Source: a virus. From it: 28,182 nt of DNA. This document shows, piece after piece, positions 12,316 through 20,210 of the stretch. Within the stretch, counting starts at the first letter, position 1, and every line of letters begins with the position of its first letter. The DNA is taken from positions 1-28,182 of the IMG/VR virus record IMGVR_UViG_3300038450_000113. The stretch is one strand, 5' to 3'. The notes under the pieces are model-generated. The model was not told where the DNA came from and ran no database searches. It worked only from the letters and a program-made list of their open reading frames with translations. The translations under genes and the position numbers were made by a program.

Positions 12316-12770
12316 TGATTGCGATCGCCGAGGGCGACATCTTCGATTCGAACGCAGAGATTCTGGTGAACCCGGTCAACTGCGTCGGAGTTTCCGGAGC
12401 GGGATTGGCGCTGCTATTCAAGGTTCGCTTCCCGCGCAACCAGAAAATGTACGAACTTGCCTGCAGGAACGGGATCATGCGTCCCGGCGAAATCATCATG
12501 CATCTGAATAGCTACACGTTCAATCCCAGGTTTATTTTTAACTTTCCAACCAAGATGCATTGGAGAAACCGCAGCGAACTCCTCTTTATTTCTCAAGGAT
12601 TAGAAGACCTTACCGCGAAGCTCCACATCCTGCGGGTAAAGTCCATCGCCATCCCGGCGCTGGGCTGCGGATTCGGCCAGCTTTCCTGGTCAGAGGTCGA
12701 GCCACTTATCCGGCAAGCCTTCGAAAGTCTCCCCGACGTAAAAGTGTTACTCTACCCTCCTCGGGATTGA
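12315..12770 (+). CDS. DarG-type macro domain protein, 151 aa
   Basis: ATG 12315 (MIAIAEGDIF) overlaps the preceding TGA. The whole protein is one macro domain: GDIFDSNAEILVNPVNCVG (7-25), SGAGLALLFKVRFP (27-40), NFPTKMHWR (76-84), SIAIPALGCGFG (about 112-123). This binds ADP-ribose. FPTK places a lysine at residue 80, the position known as catalytic in DarG (Lys80), which removes ADP-ribose from DNA thymidine. No DarT toxin gene is adjacent, and DarG's C-terminal toxin-binding domain is absent. A counter-defence role against host DarT-type DNA ADP-ribosylation is the attractive inference; hydrolysis of another ADP-ribosyl product is the alternative. Confidence 0.85.
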   Translation: MIAIAEGDIFDSNAEILVNPVNCVGVSGAGLALLFKVRFPRNQKMYELACRNGIMRPGEIIMHLNSYTFNPRFIFNFPTKMHWRNRSELLFISQGLEDLTAKLHILRVKSIAIPALGCGFGQLSWSEVEPLIRQAFESLPDVKVLLYPPRD

Positions 12771-12812
12771 TGTTGGACCCCAGCCACCATTAGTCCCTGC
12801 GGAAGGGAATCC

Positions 12813-13085
12813 ATGCTTGTGGCGAAGGTGGAAGTGTGGCCGGGTGGAATTGCTCAGCGCAGCCAGACGATTGGCGTTATCGAGATCGTGAACATTACCG
12901 GGTCGGCTCCGGTTTCCAACTATTTTGTAACTCTTGCCAAGAAGAATCCCGACACGGGCGAGGAAACCATCGTCAAGCAGGGGACGGTCTATGGATTTCC
13001 CCGTAACAAGAGGGACACTTTTGAGCTAATATCGTTAGCGCTGCAGAGTTGTTTAGGAACTCCAGAAGATGCAAAAGTGGGTTGA
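12813..13085 (+). CDS. Hypothetical protein, 90 aa
   Basis: Preceded by GGAAGGGAA at normal distance. Beta-rich sequence (VEVWPGGIAQRSQTIGVIEI, with a central AKKNPDTGEET loop) and a helical end. Resembles small conserved phage proteins of unknown function. Its 3' end overlaps the next gene by 17 bases. Confidence 0.65.
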   Translation: MLVAKVEVWPGGIAQRSQTIGVIEIVNITGSAPVSNYFVTLAKKNPDTGEETIVKQGTVYGFPRNKRDTFELISLALQSCLGTPEDAKVG

Positions 13086-13434
13086 CGAAGTTATTCCCTG
13101 GATACTCCCTAACGGTTGGGTGATTTCCGGAGAGACCGACGACGGCAGATCGTTCGTGAATCGGATGCGGCGGCTTAGCGTAATCGTTAGCGGAGACACA
13201 GAGCAAGACGGCAAGCGATGGATACATTTCTCCGTTGCTTCGCCAGACAGATTGCCGTCGTGGGATACATTAGTGGAGATGAAGGAATTGTTTCTCGGAC
13301 AGGATCGCAAAGCTATCCAGGTGATTCCGCCAAAGTCGGAACATGTAAACATTCATCCCAACTGCTTGCATCTGTTCGTATGTGTCGACAATGACCCTTT
13401 GCCCGATTTCACGCGTGGCGAGGGGCTTCTTTAA
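13069..13434 (+). CDS. Conserved phage protein, 121 aa
   Basis: The ATG at 13069 lies inside the end of the previous gene. The pattern RLPSWDTLVEMKELFLGQDRK, AIQVIPPKSEHVNIHPN and LHLFVCVDNDPLPDF matches a frequent phage family (lPSWxxl...FlG.d..AiQvlPP...yVNihp..lHLw.c) of unknown function. No signal or membrane segment. It is a reasonably confident real gene with unassigned role. Confidence 0.7.
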   Translation: MQKWVDEVIPWILPNGWVISGETDDGRSFVNRMRRLSVIVSGDTEQDGKRWIHFSVASPDRLPSWDTLVEMKELFLGQDRKAIQVIPPKSEHVNIHPNCLHLFVCVDNDPLPDFTRGEGLL

Positions 13435-13445
13435 AAGGAGAGCCG

Positions 13446-13661
13446 ATGGAGAAGGAAGAGGGTGCAAGGATCATATCCTGCCAAGTAAGAGCCAGGAACG
13501 CCACGTTATTCCACGGGAATGTCACGTTTTTCTTTCACGAAGGCGGATCGTTAGTGGGAGATCTGGGTGACGAGACAGTTTTTGTTTACCGGCTTCGCGA
13601 GGGAGAATTTGTGACCTTCAAGCACGAGAAAAACTCCCTAGAGGTACAAATCGATGAGTGA
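13446..13661 (+). CDS. Hypothetical protein, 71 aa
   Basis: AAAAGGAG precedes ATG 13446 by 7 bases. A short beta-rich protein (RNATLFHGNVTFFFHEGGSL) with an acidic end. Not recognised. Overlaps the next gene by 8 bases. Confidence 0.6.
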   Translation: MEKEEGARIISCQVRARNATLFHGNVTFFFHEGGSLVGDLGDETVFVYRLREGEFVTFKHEKNSLEVQIDE

Positions 13662-14070
13662 TGAAGATGGAATCGAGCGGTGGCCATCCTACGCCGAGAC
13701 TCCGGAGCAGTCCCATTCCTGGACTGAGATCGCCTACACGGTGCAACCGCGAGTGATTCCCGGCGTTGGGCTGGTAGCTATCGCAGGGCAGGCCTATGCC
13801 ACTCGCGACGACGGCGCTAGCTACTTCGCGTCCTACGATCTGCCGTTGAATTACCCGGCAGGCTTCGACTGGACAGCGGCGGTGAAGGAGAGGCTGGACA
13901 CCTTTCTGGATAAGGATTGCAGCTGCAGCCGTTTCGGTCCATGCGCCTTGCATACGATGAAATCGGATGAGTGGTCGAAGCAGGATACGCAGCGGAATCG
14001 AATCGTCGAGGCAGATATTCCCGGTCCACTCAAGAAGCTCCTAGTACAAAGTTCTGTGAGGTTGAGTTAG
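13654..14070 (+). CDS. Hypothetical protein, 138 aa
   Basis: Start overlaps the previous gene, with AGAGG upstream. An acidic N-terminus is followed by a mixed region and CSCSRFGPCALH near residue 89-100, a Cys cluster that may bind metal. Ends immediately before the endolysin gene (TAG then ATG). Unknown function. Confidence 0.6.
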   Translation: MSDEDGIERWPSYAETPEQSHSWTEIAYTVQPRVIPGVGLVAIAGQAYATRDDGASYFASYDLPLNYPAGFDWTAAVKERLDTFLDKDCSCSRFGPCALHTMKSDEWSKQDTQRNRIVEADIPGPLKKLLVQSSVRLS

Positions 14071-14613
14071 ATGGCTACCTTCGAAGCAGCATTGCCGGTC
14101 ATTCACGAGCACGAGGGCGGGAAGGGGAAACTCCCCGGAGATCCTGGAGGAGAAACCAACTTCGGAGTTAGTTCGGCCCTTTGTAAGTCTATCGGGAAAC
14201 CGTTACCGCAAACCAGAGAAGAGGCAGACGAGATCTTCCGCGAGGTTTTCTGGAGCCCGCTCTTCAATAAGATCGTCAACCAAACTTTTGCAACGAAGTT
14301 GGTAGACGACTGCATCAACCAGGGGATCGACGAAGCGGTAACCATACTACAGGAATCGATGTGTTCCGTTGGAAGTATTGTCGCCGTAGATGGTAAGTTC
14401 GGAACAGCTACGCTAACCGGATTGAATTATATCCCGGAGACAAAGTTACTCAACCCATGGAGACAGCGGCAATATCGAAGCTATAGCGATTGGATCGGCA
14501 AGAACCCGGCAGAGAGGGAGGGTCTACGATTCGGTCTGGCGCGCAGGGCAGCGTGGCCATCGCAGGACGATTCGATTGCGCAATTGCTAATCAAGCACCT
14601 TCCGGGGAGTTAG
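14071..14613 (+). CDS. Endolysin, GH108 N-acetylmuramidase-like, 180 aa
   Basis: Residues 12-33 read HEHEGGKGKLPGDP then GGETNFGVS, the signature of GH108 muramidases (hEGG...D.GG.TnfGIs), with Glu15 as catalytic acid. These enzymes cut the beta-1,4 bond between MurNAc and GlcNAc in peptidoglycan at the end of infection. The second half (VDGKFGTATLTGL, then WRQRQYRSYSDWI) fits the family's C-terminal peptidoglycan-binding domain. No signal peptide, so export would need a holin. GAGG lies upstream of the ATG that follows directly after the previous stop. Confidence 0.85.
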   Translation: MATFEAALPVIHEHEGGKGKLPGDPGGETNFGVSSALCKSIGKPLPQTREEADEIFREVFWSPLFNKIVNQTFATKLVDDCINQGIDEAVTILQESMCSVGSIVAVDGKFGTATLTGLNYIPETKLLNPWRQRQYRSYSDWIGKNPAEREGLRFGLARRAAWPSQDDSIAQLLIKHLPGS

Positions 14614-14615
14614 AT

Positions 14616-15179
14616 ATGGCAAGGAAGACAGTAGACTTGGCCGAAAAGGATATCCAGGAGCTTGCGCCAGCCTATCCATGGACTCTTATTCGCTTCCTTG
14701 GCGAAGGGTCGGAGAAAAAAGAAAACGCCTGTTTCTTCACTGGATGGAAGGGCGACATTCAAGGAGTACAGCTCGCCTTGCTTTTGCCGCCTGCCACTAT
14801 CGAATATTCCTTGTCGGATATTTCCTATGTAGCGCAGTGGATCTATTGGACGAGAAACGAACAGGGATATAGCATCGCACTCTACGTCAATCTTCCCGGC
14901 ATGGAGTCGGGAGAGATCCTGGCCGGACAGACGTTGAATATCGGGAAGGAACGAATCCACGTAGGAGACTCGCAAACGAAGGTCGATCGCCTTGTTGCGC
15001 TTGGATACCGGAGGCTGCAAGAGTTGATTGCGGCCAGGACAAAGAAAACATCCGAGGCGCAATCGGCGCCCCCCGAAGATCCTGTTCTGAAACAAGAAAG
15101 TGCGGCGGAACCGGAAAAACAAAAAGTCTACGATCCGGAAGAGCCGACAAAGTACGATAGACCGGATTACTATTTTTAG
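14616..15179 (+). CDS. Hypothetical protein, 187 aa
   Basis: ATG 14616 begins two bases after the endolysin stop, with GGGGAG upstream. The first about 135 residues look like a mixed alpha/beta domain; the last 45 are a Pro/Glu/Lys-rich disordered tail ending in a YDRPDYYF motif. No membrane segment is seen, so it is not a clear holin or spanin. Unknown role. Confidence 0.6.
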   Translation: MARKTVDLAEKDIQELAPAYPWTLIRFLGEGSEKKENACFFTGWKGDIQGVQLALLLPPATIEYSLSDISYVAQWIYWTRNEQGYSIALYVNLPGMESGEILAGQTLNIGKERIHVGDSQTKVDRLVALGYRRLQELIAARTKKTSEAQSAPPEDPVLKQESAAEPEKQKVYDPEEPTKYDRPDYYF

Positions 15180-15181
15180 CC

Positions 15182-15397
15182 ATGGCATTTCCAAAGACAT
15201 CCGACGATTTGAAAGCAATGGGGTACGTCTTCATCGACGACGCCGAATGCAAGGGTTGCGGCGAAGCGATTGAATGGTATCGCACCCCGAAAGGTAAGAG
15301 CATCCCGATAAATCCAATGGGCCGTGGGAGCGACAAGGCCATACCTCATTGGACGACCTGCACGGAAGCAGATTTTTTCCACAAGAAGAAGATCTAA
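15182..15397 (+). CDS. Small zinc-binding phage protein, 71 aa
   Basis: CKGCGEAIEWYRTPKGK (23-39), IPINPMG (41-47) and HWTTC (56-60) match a frequent phage protein pattern (CxGCGxxIxWxxTPxGKxxPhxPM...HWxTC) with a likely zinc site of three Cys and one His. Function unknown. The stop shares one base with the next ATG. Confidence 0.7.
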   Translation: MAFPKTSDDLKAMGYVFIDDAECKGCGEAIEWYRTPKGKSIPINPMGRGSDKAIPHWTTCTEADFFHKKKI

Positions 15398-15561
15398 TGA
15401 AATACCGTAGAGTCGAGCAACGAGAAACGATGTGGAGGAAGCGCCGTTCGGGATGCAGCGTCTTCCTTAAAAAGCTTGCCAGTAGAGCGATGCGGAGAGC
15501 TGCAAAGCAAGACCCGGAGAGTGCTCCTGTTAAGCCGAGATATCAAGGTTACGAACATTGA
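15397..15561 (+). CDS. Small basic protein, 54 aa
   Basis: Coupled start (TAATG). Arg/Lys-rich in the first 35 residues (MWRKRRSGCSVFLKKLASRA), which would fit nucleic acid binding; the tail is polar. No known family. Real but functionally blank. Confidence 0.5.
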   Translation: MKYRRVEQRETMWRKRRSGCSVFLKKLASRAMRRAAKQDPESAPVKPRYQGYEH

Positions 15562-15572
15562 AAGGAAGAACA

Positions 15573-15773
15573 ATGCTACCGGAACTTAATCCTATTATGG
15601 CTCCCGATGCGTACTGCTCCATGTGCGGGGAGAAGATGACGGTAACCCAGGAGAAGGGGCCAAATGGAAAGCTGCATCAGATTGTGTATACCTGCAGCAA
15701 TGAAAAGACGGGTTGCAGTTACCAGATTCATCACGATCAACGACTTACCGGCATGGCGACAAGAGTGAAATAG
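15573..15773 (+). CDS. Zinc-ribbon protein, 66 aa
   Basis: ATG 15573 follows AAAGGAAG; a TTG at 15558 is the alternative. CSMCGEKM (15-22) and C41/C48 around SNEKTG form a classic zinc ribbon, with HH at 53-54. Such ribbons commonly bind nucleic acid or RNA polymerase. It is two genes upstream of the late promoter, so a regulatory role is possible but unproven. Confidence 0.65.
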   Translation: MLPELNPIMAPDAYCSMCGEKMTVTQEKGPNGKLHQIVYTCSNEKTGCSYQIHHDQRLTGMATRVK

Positions 15774-15774
15774 A

Positions 15775-16287
15775 ATGTCGAACTTCGATCAACTCCTTGT
15801 GGGCGGGATCATGGGAGCTTGTATCCTGGCCTTGAGCTTTCTTATCTACTGGAGCGCCAAATGGATTGTGGCGACCAATAAACAATTGCAGTTGGTTGTT
15901 TCCGGGATGGATCGATTAGCGAATGTATTCGAAGGAGCTGCGCAGATATCGTCGTCGATGACGTCCATGGTCCAGGTGAACCGGCGACTGATAACGTCGA
16001 CAGAGTCGATGGCGGCGGCGGTCAAGACATTCACGGCGCTGGTAGTGCAGGCGCCGACCGAACATCCGGAAACGGCCTTCGCTGTTCGCGGTGGGCCTCT
16101 ACCGGCGCCGCCGAACTTCTACGAGGAAGACTATGCTAAGCCAGAAGATGCCGGACTGTTATCGCAAAGCGATAGCGACTTGGCAAAGCTGGACTTAGAG
16201 AATGAGTTGAGGGCGCAGGGGATCGAGACGTCGCCGGACAAGATCCCGCTTCCCGACCCCTCTCAGGTGAACTATGTAGAGAGCTGA
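15775..16287 (+). CDS. Membrane-anchored coiled-coil-like protein, 170 aa
   Basis: One hydrophobic span at about residues 9-31 (GGIMGACILALSFLIYW) is followed by an Ala/Ser/Thr-rich helical region (about 40-95), then a Pro-rich and acidic soluble tail. Topology is probably N-out with a cytoplasmic tail, or the reverse. It is the last gene before the late promoter and sits downstream of the endolysin, so a holin or lysis-accessory role is a reasonable guess, no more. Confidence 0.6.
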   Translation: MSNFDQLLVGGIMGACILALSFLIYWSAKWIVATNKQLQLVVSGMDRLANVFEGAAQISSSMTSMVQVNRRLITSTESMAAAVKTFTALVVQAPTEHPETAFAVRGGPLPAPPNFYEEDYAKPEDAGLLSQSDSDLAKLDLENELRAQGIETSPDKIPLPDPSQVNYVES

Positions 16288-16289
16288 TG

Positions 16290-16378
16290 GAGCGGCGGCT
16301 TCGCCGCCGCAGCTGGAGGGTAGCGACGCCTTCGGCGTCCGAGCAAGAAGCAGCGAGGGCTTCGCCCTCCTAGCTAAA
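16290..16378 (+). repeat. Covarying hairpin repeats, cluster A (3 copies)
   Basis: Three hairpins about 30-31 bases apart: GCGGCGGC/GCCGCCGC around 16300; GACGCC/GGCGTC around 16331; GAGGGC/GCCCTC around 16361. All have TTC loops. Each starts with AGC and ends with 3 bases plus GC(T/A). Stem sequences differ while remaining paired, so the structure rather than the sequence is kept. The cluster begins a few bases after the stop codon at 16287 and precedes the late promoter. Confidence 0.8.
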
Positions 16379-16384
16379 GACTTG

Positions 16385-16413
16385 TTGACAGCCGAGTTGG
16401 CTGGCTCCAGGAT
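16385..16413 (+). promoter_or_regulatory. Late promoter A, upstream of TerS
   Basis: TTGACA (perfect -35) at 16385-16390, a 17-base spacer and CAGGAT at 16408-16413 (weak -10). The same -35 and spacer occur at 22356-22384, and the following leader is similar without gaps for 38 bases. Initiation is predicted near 16420. Confidence 0.6.
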
Positions 16414-16419
16414 AAATAC

Positions 16420-16514
16420 GAACGAGCACCGAATCTAAACTGCGGTCGAAAGACGAAACCGCTCAGTGCAGATTGGCTCACGGAGAAATTCTCTCCGTGG
16501 GCCTTTTTCTTTTT
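16420..16514 (+). ncRNA. Structured leader or small RNA, copy A
   Basis: Predicted transcript of about 95 nt from promoter A to the terminator. It contains GAGCACCGAATC, a hairpin GCGGTCG/CGA-ACCGC (about 16442-16462), and possible AATCT/AGATT pairing around it. The block aligns with the second unit at 22391-22478. It may be a stable small RNA, or a cis antitermination/leader element acting on the terminator at its end. Start site is inferred, not seen. Confidence 0.5.
16475..16514 (+). terminator. Intrinsic terminator of leader A
   Basis: GGCTCACGGAGA (16475-16486) pairs with TCTCCGTGGGCC (16492-16503) with one G-T, loop AATTC, followed by TTTTTCTTTTT. A strong canonical terminator placed between the promoter and the first late gene, so genes downstream need read-through or antitermination. 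Confidence 0.85.
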
Positions 16515-16524
16515 GGACGGAAGA

Positions 16525-17130
16525 ATGCCACGAACCAAAGCCAGCCCGAAAACGTCGACGCTTGCGCAGACACAGGCGCGCCACTACATGCGCTATCTGC
16601 GCAAGGATATGGGCGAGAAGGTCGAAGAGATCGCTCAGTCGGAAGGCGTCAGCATAAAGGCTATCGAGAAATCCATCCGGCAGGTTTCGATGGAACGCGC
16701 TGTTCATACTCAGCAAAACCTGAGCACGGCCGTGATCTCGATGCTGATGGGAAACATGCGCGGCGTGGATCAGGCCTTTAAGAAAGGGCTAAAGGCGCAG
16801 AACTTCCTGGAGCGCAAGAATGCGGACGGAAGCAACCAGTTTGTTCCCGTAGACGATACGGAGACGCAGTTGAAAACGCTGCAGGTGTACGGCAAGTTTC
16901 TGGAGGCGATGCAGCCCAAAGGCAGCGGCATCAGCGTAAGCGTACAGCAGAATAACGCGAACCAAGCCAACCAGACGAATATGCGCAACGGCGGTTACGA
17001 AAGCATGCTGCGCTCCGTGCTCGATAAAGTACACGCCCATAACGAACTACCCAGAGAGACGGCAGACGTCATCGAAGCGGAAAAGGAAGACGACAGCAGC
17101 GACGAGGATGAAGGGATGGTGCAGGCGTAA
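16525..17130 (+). CDS. terS: Terminase small subunit, 201 aa
   Basis: Directly upstream of TerL with a one-base overlap. Residues 33-54 (VEEIAQSEGVSIKAIEKSIRQV) form a helix-turn-helix typical of DNA-recognising small terminase subunits. A helical oligomerisation region follows, then a Gln/Asn-rich segment (VQQNNANQANQTN) and an acidic C-terminus that could contact TerL. TerS selects the packaging site on concatemeric DNA. ATG 16525 is preferred to the TTG at 16513, which lies in the terminator T-run. GGACGGAAG is a modest ribosome site. Confidence 0.8.
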   Translation: MPRTKASPKTSTLAQTQARHYMRYLRKDMGEKVEEIAQSEGVSIKAIEKSIRQVSMERAVHTQQNLSTAVISMLMGNMRGVDQAFKKGLKAQNFLERKNADGSNQFVPVDDTETQLKTLQVYGKFLEAMQPKGSGISVSVQQNNANQANQTNMRNGGYESMLRSVLDKVHAHNELPRETADVIEAEKEDDSSDEDEGMVQA

Positions 17131-19265
17131 TGGACATTATCCGCGCCAATCCTCACTTGAACGAGTTCATCGAAATGATGGACGAGTATTACATTGCCGT
17201 GCAAGGCAACACGTATCTCGCCTGGGAAAAGCTGGGCACAACCGAGAAGGATTTTATCGCGGGAGAGATCCTGCACTGCGTCACCGATCCCCGCTATTAC
17301 CTGGAAAACTACCACATCATCCGAACCGAGCACCAAGGGTTGAAGACGCTTTCTCCTTTCTGGGATTCGCAGGAAATCTTCTATGAAGCCGTGATCGAAC
17401 TGAAGACTGCCGGAGGGCAAGTCAAGATCATGATTTTGAAGGCCCGCCAGCTGGGCCTGTCGACGATCTGCGAAGGCATGGTCTTCTGGAAGACGCTCTT
17501 CACCCCAACGTGCAACACGCTGATCGTCGCTACGGACACGATGAAGGCCGACGACCAGTTCGAGATGTCCCGACTGGCGTACGACTGCTTGCCCTGGTGG
17601 ATGCGCCCCGAAGTCCGCTACGACCAGAAGGGGCGCGTGCTGCAGTTCGACCGCAAGGACGACCTGATGCGCAAGATGAGTCCCGGCATGCGCTCGAACA
17701 TCTTTGTCGAAGCAGCGAACAAAGATACCGGCGTCGCTCGCGGGAAGACGATCCGCTGCTGCCACATGAGCGAGCTGGCTACGTGGGATAACGGCGAAGC
17801 CCTGACGCAGCAGATCTTCCCGACGATGAATGCTCCGGACGTGATGGCCTTCATGGAGTCCACGGCCGAAGGGCGCAGCGGCTTCTGGTATCGTTTCTGG
17901 CGCGACACGGTCGACGGCAAGACGACCTGGCACCCTGTCTTCATTCCTTTCTATCGCGTGCGCAAGTATTCCTTGCCGATCAAGAAGGGCGAGACCTTCA
18001 TCGCCACGGCAGACGAAGAGGAGTACCGGAAGAAGATCCTGGAAGATTCCGCGTTCAACATCAGCGACGAAGTCTTGAATTGGCGCCGCATAAAAGCTGC
18101 GGAATTCGTATCGCTCGAAGGCGACGAATTCGGATTCATGCAGGAATATCCATCGAACTGGATGGAGGCCTTCCAAGGCTCCGGCGTGTGCGCCTTCAAT
18201 CGGCGTCTCCTCTATAAATTGCTGGCGACAACGTGCGTCGCGCCCCGGTTTGTCGGAGAAATCAATTACGACCGGGATGCGCGCAAAGAGCGAGTGGCGT
18301 TGCACCCAGTCAACAAGGGAGAGATCCTCCACAATCCCAAGACAGAAGACCGCTTCTGGGTCTGGGAAAAGCCAGAGGAGGAGGCCACCTATTACGTATC
18401 TGGAGATGTTGCACAAGGCGTCGAGGGCGGCGACTTCAGCTGCATCGAAGTGCTGAAGATCGGCGCAGGCATGGAGCCCGATGTTCAGGTAGCGGAGTGG
18501 CGCGGCTGGATCAATCCGACGCCCTTCGCCTACATTGTTTGCGCCGTCGCCACTTACTACAACATGGCGCAGGTGGCGGTCGAATGCAACAACGTCGGCA
18601 AGGTCACGAATAACGAGATCTTCCGGGTCATCGAGTACGACAACATCTATCGGTGGAAGCATCTCGACAAGGTCAAGAACTTCATGACCGATTTCATGGG
18701 GTGGGAGACGAACTGGAAATCCCGCGACGCGATCATCGCCAAGATGAACGAGGCGCTGCTGGAGCGCTCCATCGTCCTGCGCAGCGAATTGCTGATCGAC
18801 GAGATGATGGATTTCGCCTTCGACGAAAACGGAGAGGGCAAGGCGAAGGGCCGCGCTACAAAAGACGACCGCGTCATGGCCATGATGATCTGCCGTTACT
18901 GCGCGCATGAGTCCGACTATGGGAAGGCGGCGCTAGCCAGGCCGATGAACTCTTCCTCGGCTGGAAATTCCACATGGTACGTCCTCGATAAGTTCAACCG
19001 GAAGATCGGGGAATACAAAGAGCGGGCCGTCGCCTACGCGGAATTCCAGAAGTATCCAGGCGGCTCGATTATGGCGGCGCCGCAGGCTACGGATCACTTC
19101 AACACGATCTACTCGCCGATCTACAACAGCAGCGGCATTCGTAGCCGTATGTATTACGACCTCGGCTATACGCCGGAATCGATCAATCACGAAACGGTAA
19201 CGCTGGAGCAGATAGCGGAGGAGCCTCCGGATATCAGCGATCCGAATGCATGGCTGCAATTTTAG
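17130..19265 (+). CDS. terL: Terminase large subunit, 711 aa
   Basis: Motor ATPase and nuclease that pumps DNA into the prohead. Walker A-like KARQLGLST at 104-112; Walker B-type IRCCHMSE at about 208-215; coupling motif ESTAEG at 243-248. The RNase H-like nuclease domain begins with SGDVAQGVEGGDFS (Asp426, Asp435), with further acidic positions near Glu485 and KDDRV (579-582). The length is above the usual 450-650 aa, with extra C-terminal residues after about 600. The start ATG shares a base with the TerS stop. The TAG stop is also the first triplet of a hairpin repeat. Confidence 0.95.
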   Translation: MDIIRANPHLNEFIEMMDEYYIAVQGNTYLAWEKLGTTEKDFIAGEILHCVTDPRYYLENYHIIRTEHQGLKTLSPFWDSQEIFYEAVIELKTAGGQVKIMILKARQLGLSTICEGMVFWKTLFTPTCNTLIVATDTMKADDQFEMSRLAYDCLPWWMRPEVRYDQKGRVLQFDRKDDLMRKMSPGMRSNIFVEAANKDTGVARGKTIRCCHMSELATWDNGEALTQQIFPTMNAPDVMAFMESTAEGRSGFWYRFWRDTVDGKTTWHPVFIPFYRVRKYSLPIKKGETFIATADEEEYRKKILEDSAFNISDEVLNWRRIKAAEFVSLEGDEFGFMQEYPSNWMEAFQGSGVCAFNRRLLYKLLATTCVAPRFVGEINYDRDARKERVALHPVNKGEILHNPKTEDRFWVWEKPEEEATYYVSGDVAQGVEGGDFSCIEVLKIGAGMEPDVQVAEWRGWINPTPFAYIVCAVATYYNMAQVAVECNNVGKVTNNEIFRVIEYDNIYRWKHLDKVKNFMTDFMGWETNWKSRDAIIAKMNEALLERSIVLRSELLIDEMMDFAFDENGEGKAKGRATKDDRVMAMMICRYCAHESDYGKAALARPMNSSSAGNSTWYVLDKFNRKIGEYKERAVAYAEFQKYPGGSIMAAPQATDHFNTIYSPIYNSSGIRSRMYYDLGYTPESINHETVTLEQIAEEPPDISDPNAWLQF

Positions 19266-19350
19266 CGGCGCGGAGCGCCGCTGCTGGGAAGTAGCGAGCG
19301 GCTGCGCCGCTCCGAGCGAAAGACAGCGACGACCTGGCGGCCGTCCGAGC
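19263..19350 (+). repeat. Covarying hairpin repeats, cluster B (3 copies)
   Basis: Hairpins: GCGGCGC/GCGCCGC around 19272 (loop GGA); GAGCGGC/GCCGCTC around 19303 (loop TGC); and a degenerate GACG...CGTC around 19336. The TAG stop of TerL (19263-19265) forms the first bases of the first copy. Flanks (YAGC before, CGAGC after) match cluster A. The last hairpin ends 14 bases before the next ATG. Confidence 0.8.
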
Positions 19351-19363
19351 GGGAGGAAGTTCG

Positions 19364-19585
19364 ATGGCAGAGTCAACAACCGACAGGAGCGCATCGGCGA
19401 CGTTGATGGGCGCGCTCGAAGAGGTCGAGGATGCGCAGGATTGCCTGATCATCTTCGTGAATAAGGATGGGTCGATCTCCTGGCACACGACGACGACGGC
19501 CGACCATCGGAAGCTCGGCATGGTGGAGTTTGTCGCCGCCGTGATTAAAGGGCGAATTGCAAGAGAGGGAATAGGAAATGCCTAG
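19364..19585 (+). CDS. Small conserved phage protein, 73 aa
   Basis: GGGAGGAAG precedes ATG 19364. Sequence AESTTDRSASATLMGALEEV, DAQDCLIIFVNKDGSISWHT and KLGMVEFVAAVIKGRI follows the pattern of a small protein often found near terminase genes in phages (helix, two strands, helix). Unknown role. Overlaps the next gene by 8 bases. Confidence 0.65.
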   Translation: MAESTTDRSASATLMGALEEVEDAQDCLIIFVNKDGSISWHTTTTADHRKLGMVEFVAAVIKGRIAREGIGNA

Positions 19586-20210
19586 AGTGAGAGCAGGTCT
19601 GGCGTGTCCACTATGCGACATAGTGGGAGTTACGTCGGAACTATACGCAGAAGTACCGGGGATGAAAGTCTCCTGTGAAACGGGAAACGATGCACACACC
19701 TGGAATGACATGTACGAGCTACGTGAGCTAAGGCCGCGAATGCTGAAGGTTGCGCCGAAGCCCAACATCGTTCAGCAGAACTACACGAAATTCGAAGTCG
19801 GCGTGCCGGAGAATACGCGCAAAGCGTTGGAGGCAAAGTATGGAGACAAGCTGGTTCCCAGTATCTCCAGTATCTTGCAGGCCTGCGCCGAGCCGGAGAT
19901 GCTGATCGTCTCCAGTTCCGACATCGAGAGGATCGGGCAGCGGCTGGGCAAGAAACCGGAGAGCTCCTCCGAGTTATTTGGGATGATCTTCCAACTCGGC
20001 GAGGAGATCAAAGATCTCCGCTTTCAGAAAGAGCAGCTGGAAAAGCAGGTGGGCGCCGGGAAAGCGACGGGATCGGTGCAAGGCGTCGGCGTCGACCTGG
20101 GTGCATGGACGATGAAGGCCATGATCAAAGCCAACGAAAATTCCGTTTCACTAGAGGACTTTCTTAGCAAGTATCTGCAGGACGCACTTGAGAACGACTG
20201 GATAAGCTAG
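19578..20210 (+). CDS. Hypothetical protein with N-terminal zinc-like motif, 210 aa
   Basis: Starts inside the previous gene end. CPLC at 10-13 and a CETGNDAHTW segment (about 33-42) suggest a small zinc-ribbon start. It is followed by a long soluble region with a coiled-coil-like stretch (ELGEEIKDLRFQKEQLEKQV-like, about 145-165) and an acidic C-terminal helix. It lies between TerL and portal, where head-associated proteins are common. Not recognised. Confidence 0.6.
   Translation: MPRVRAGLACPLCDIVGVTSELYAEVPGMKVSCETGNDAHTWNDMYELRELRPRMLKVAPKPNIVQQNYTKFEVGVPENTRKALEAKYGDKLVPSISSILQACAEPEMLIVSSSDIERIGQRLGKKPESSSELFGMIFQLGEEIKDLRFQKEQLEKQVGAGKATGSVQGVGVDLGAWTMKAMIKANENSVSLEDFLSKYLQDALENDWIS

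Noticed and set aside
16290-16378. CRISPR-like regular repeats at 30-base intervals
   Set aside because: Only the structure repeats. Stems differ, there are no constant repeats with variable spacers, and no cas genes are present.
16995-18908. 637-residue open frame on the minus strand
   Set aside because: It runs opposite to TerL, whose motifs are unmistakable. The composition (Arg, His, Val, Asp-rich) is that of an antisense shadow; no ribosome site or family features.
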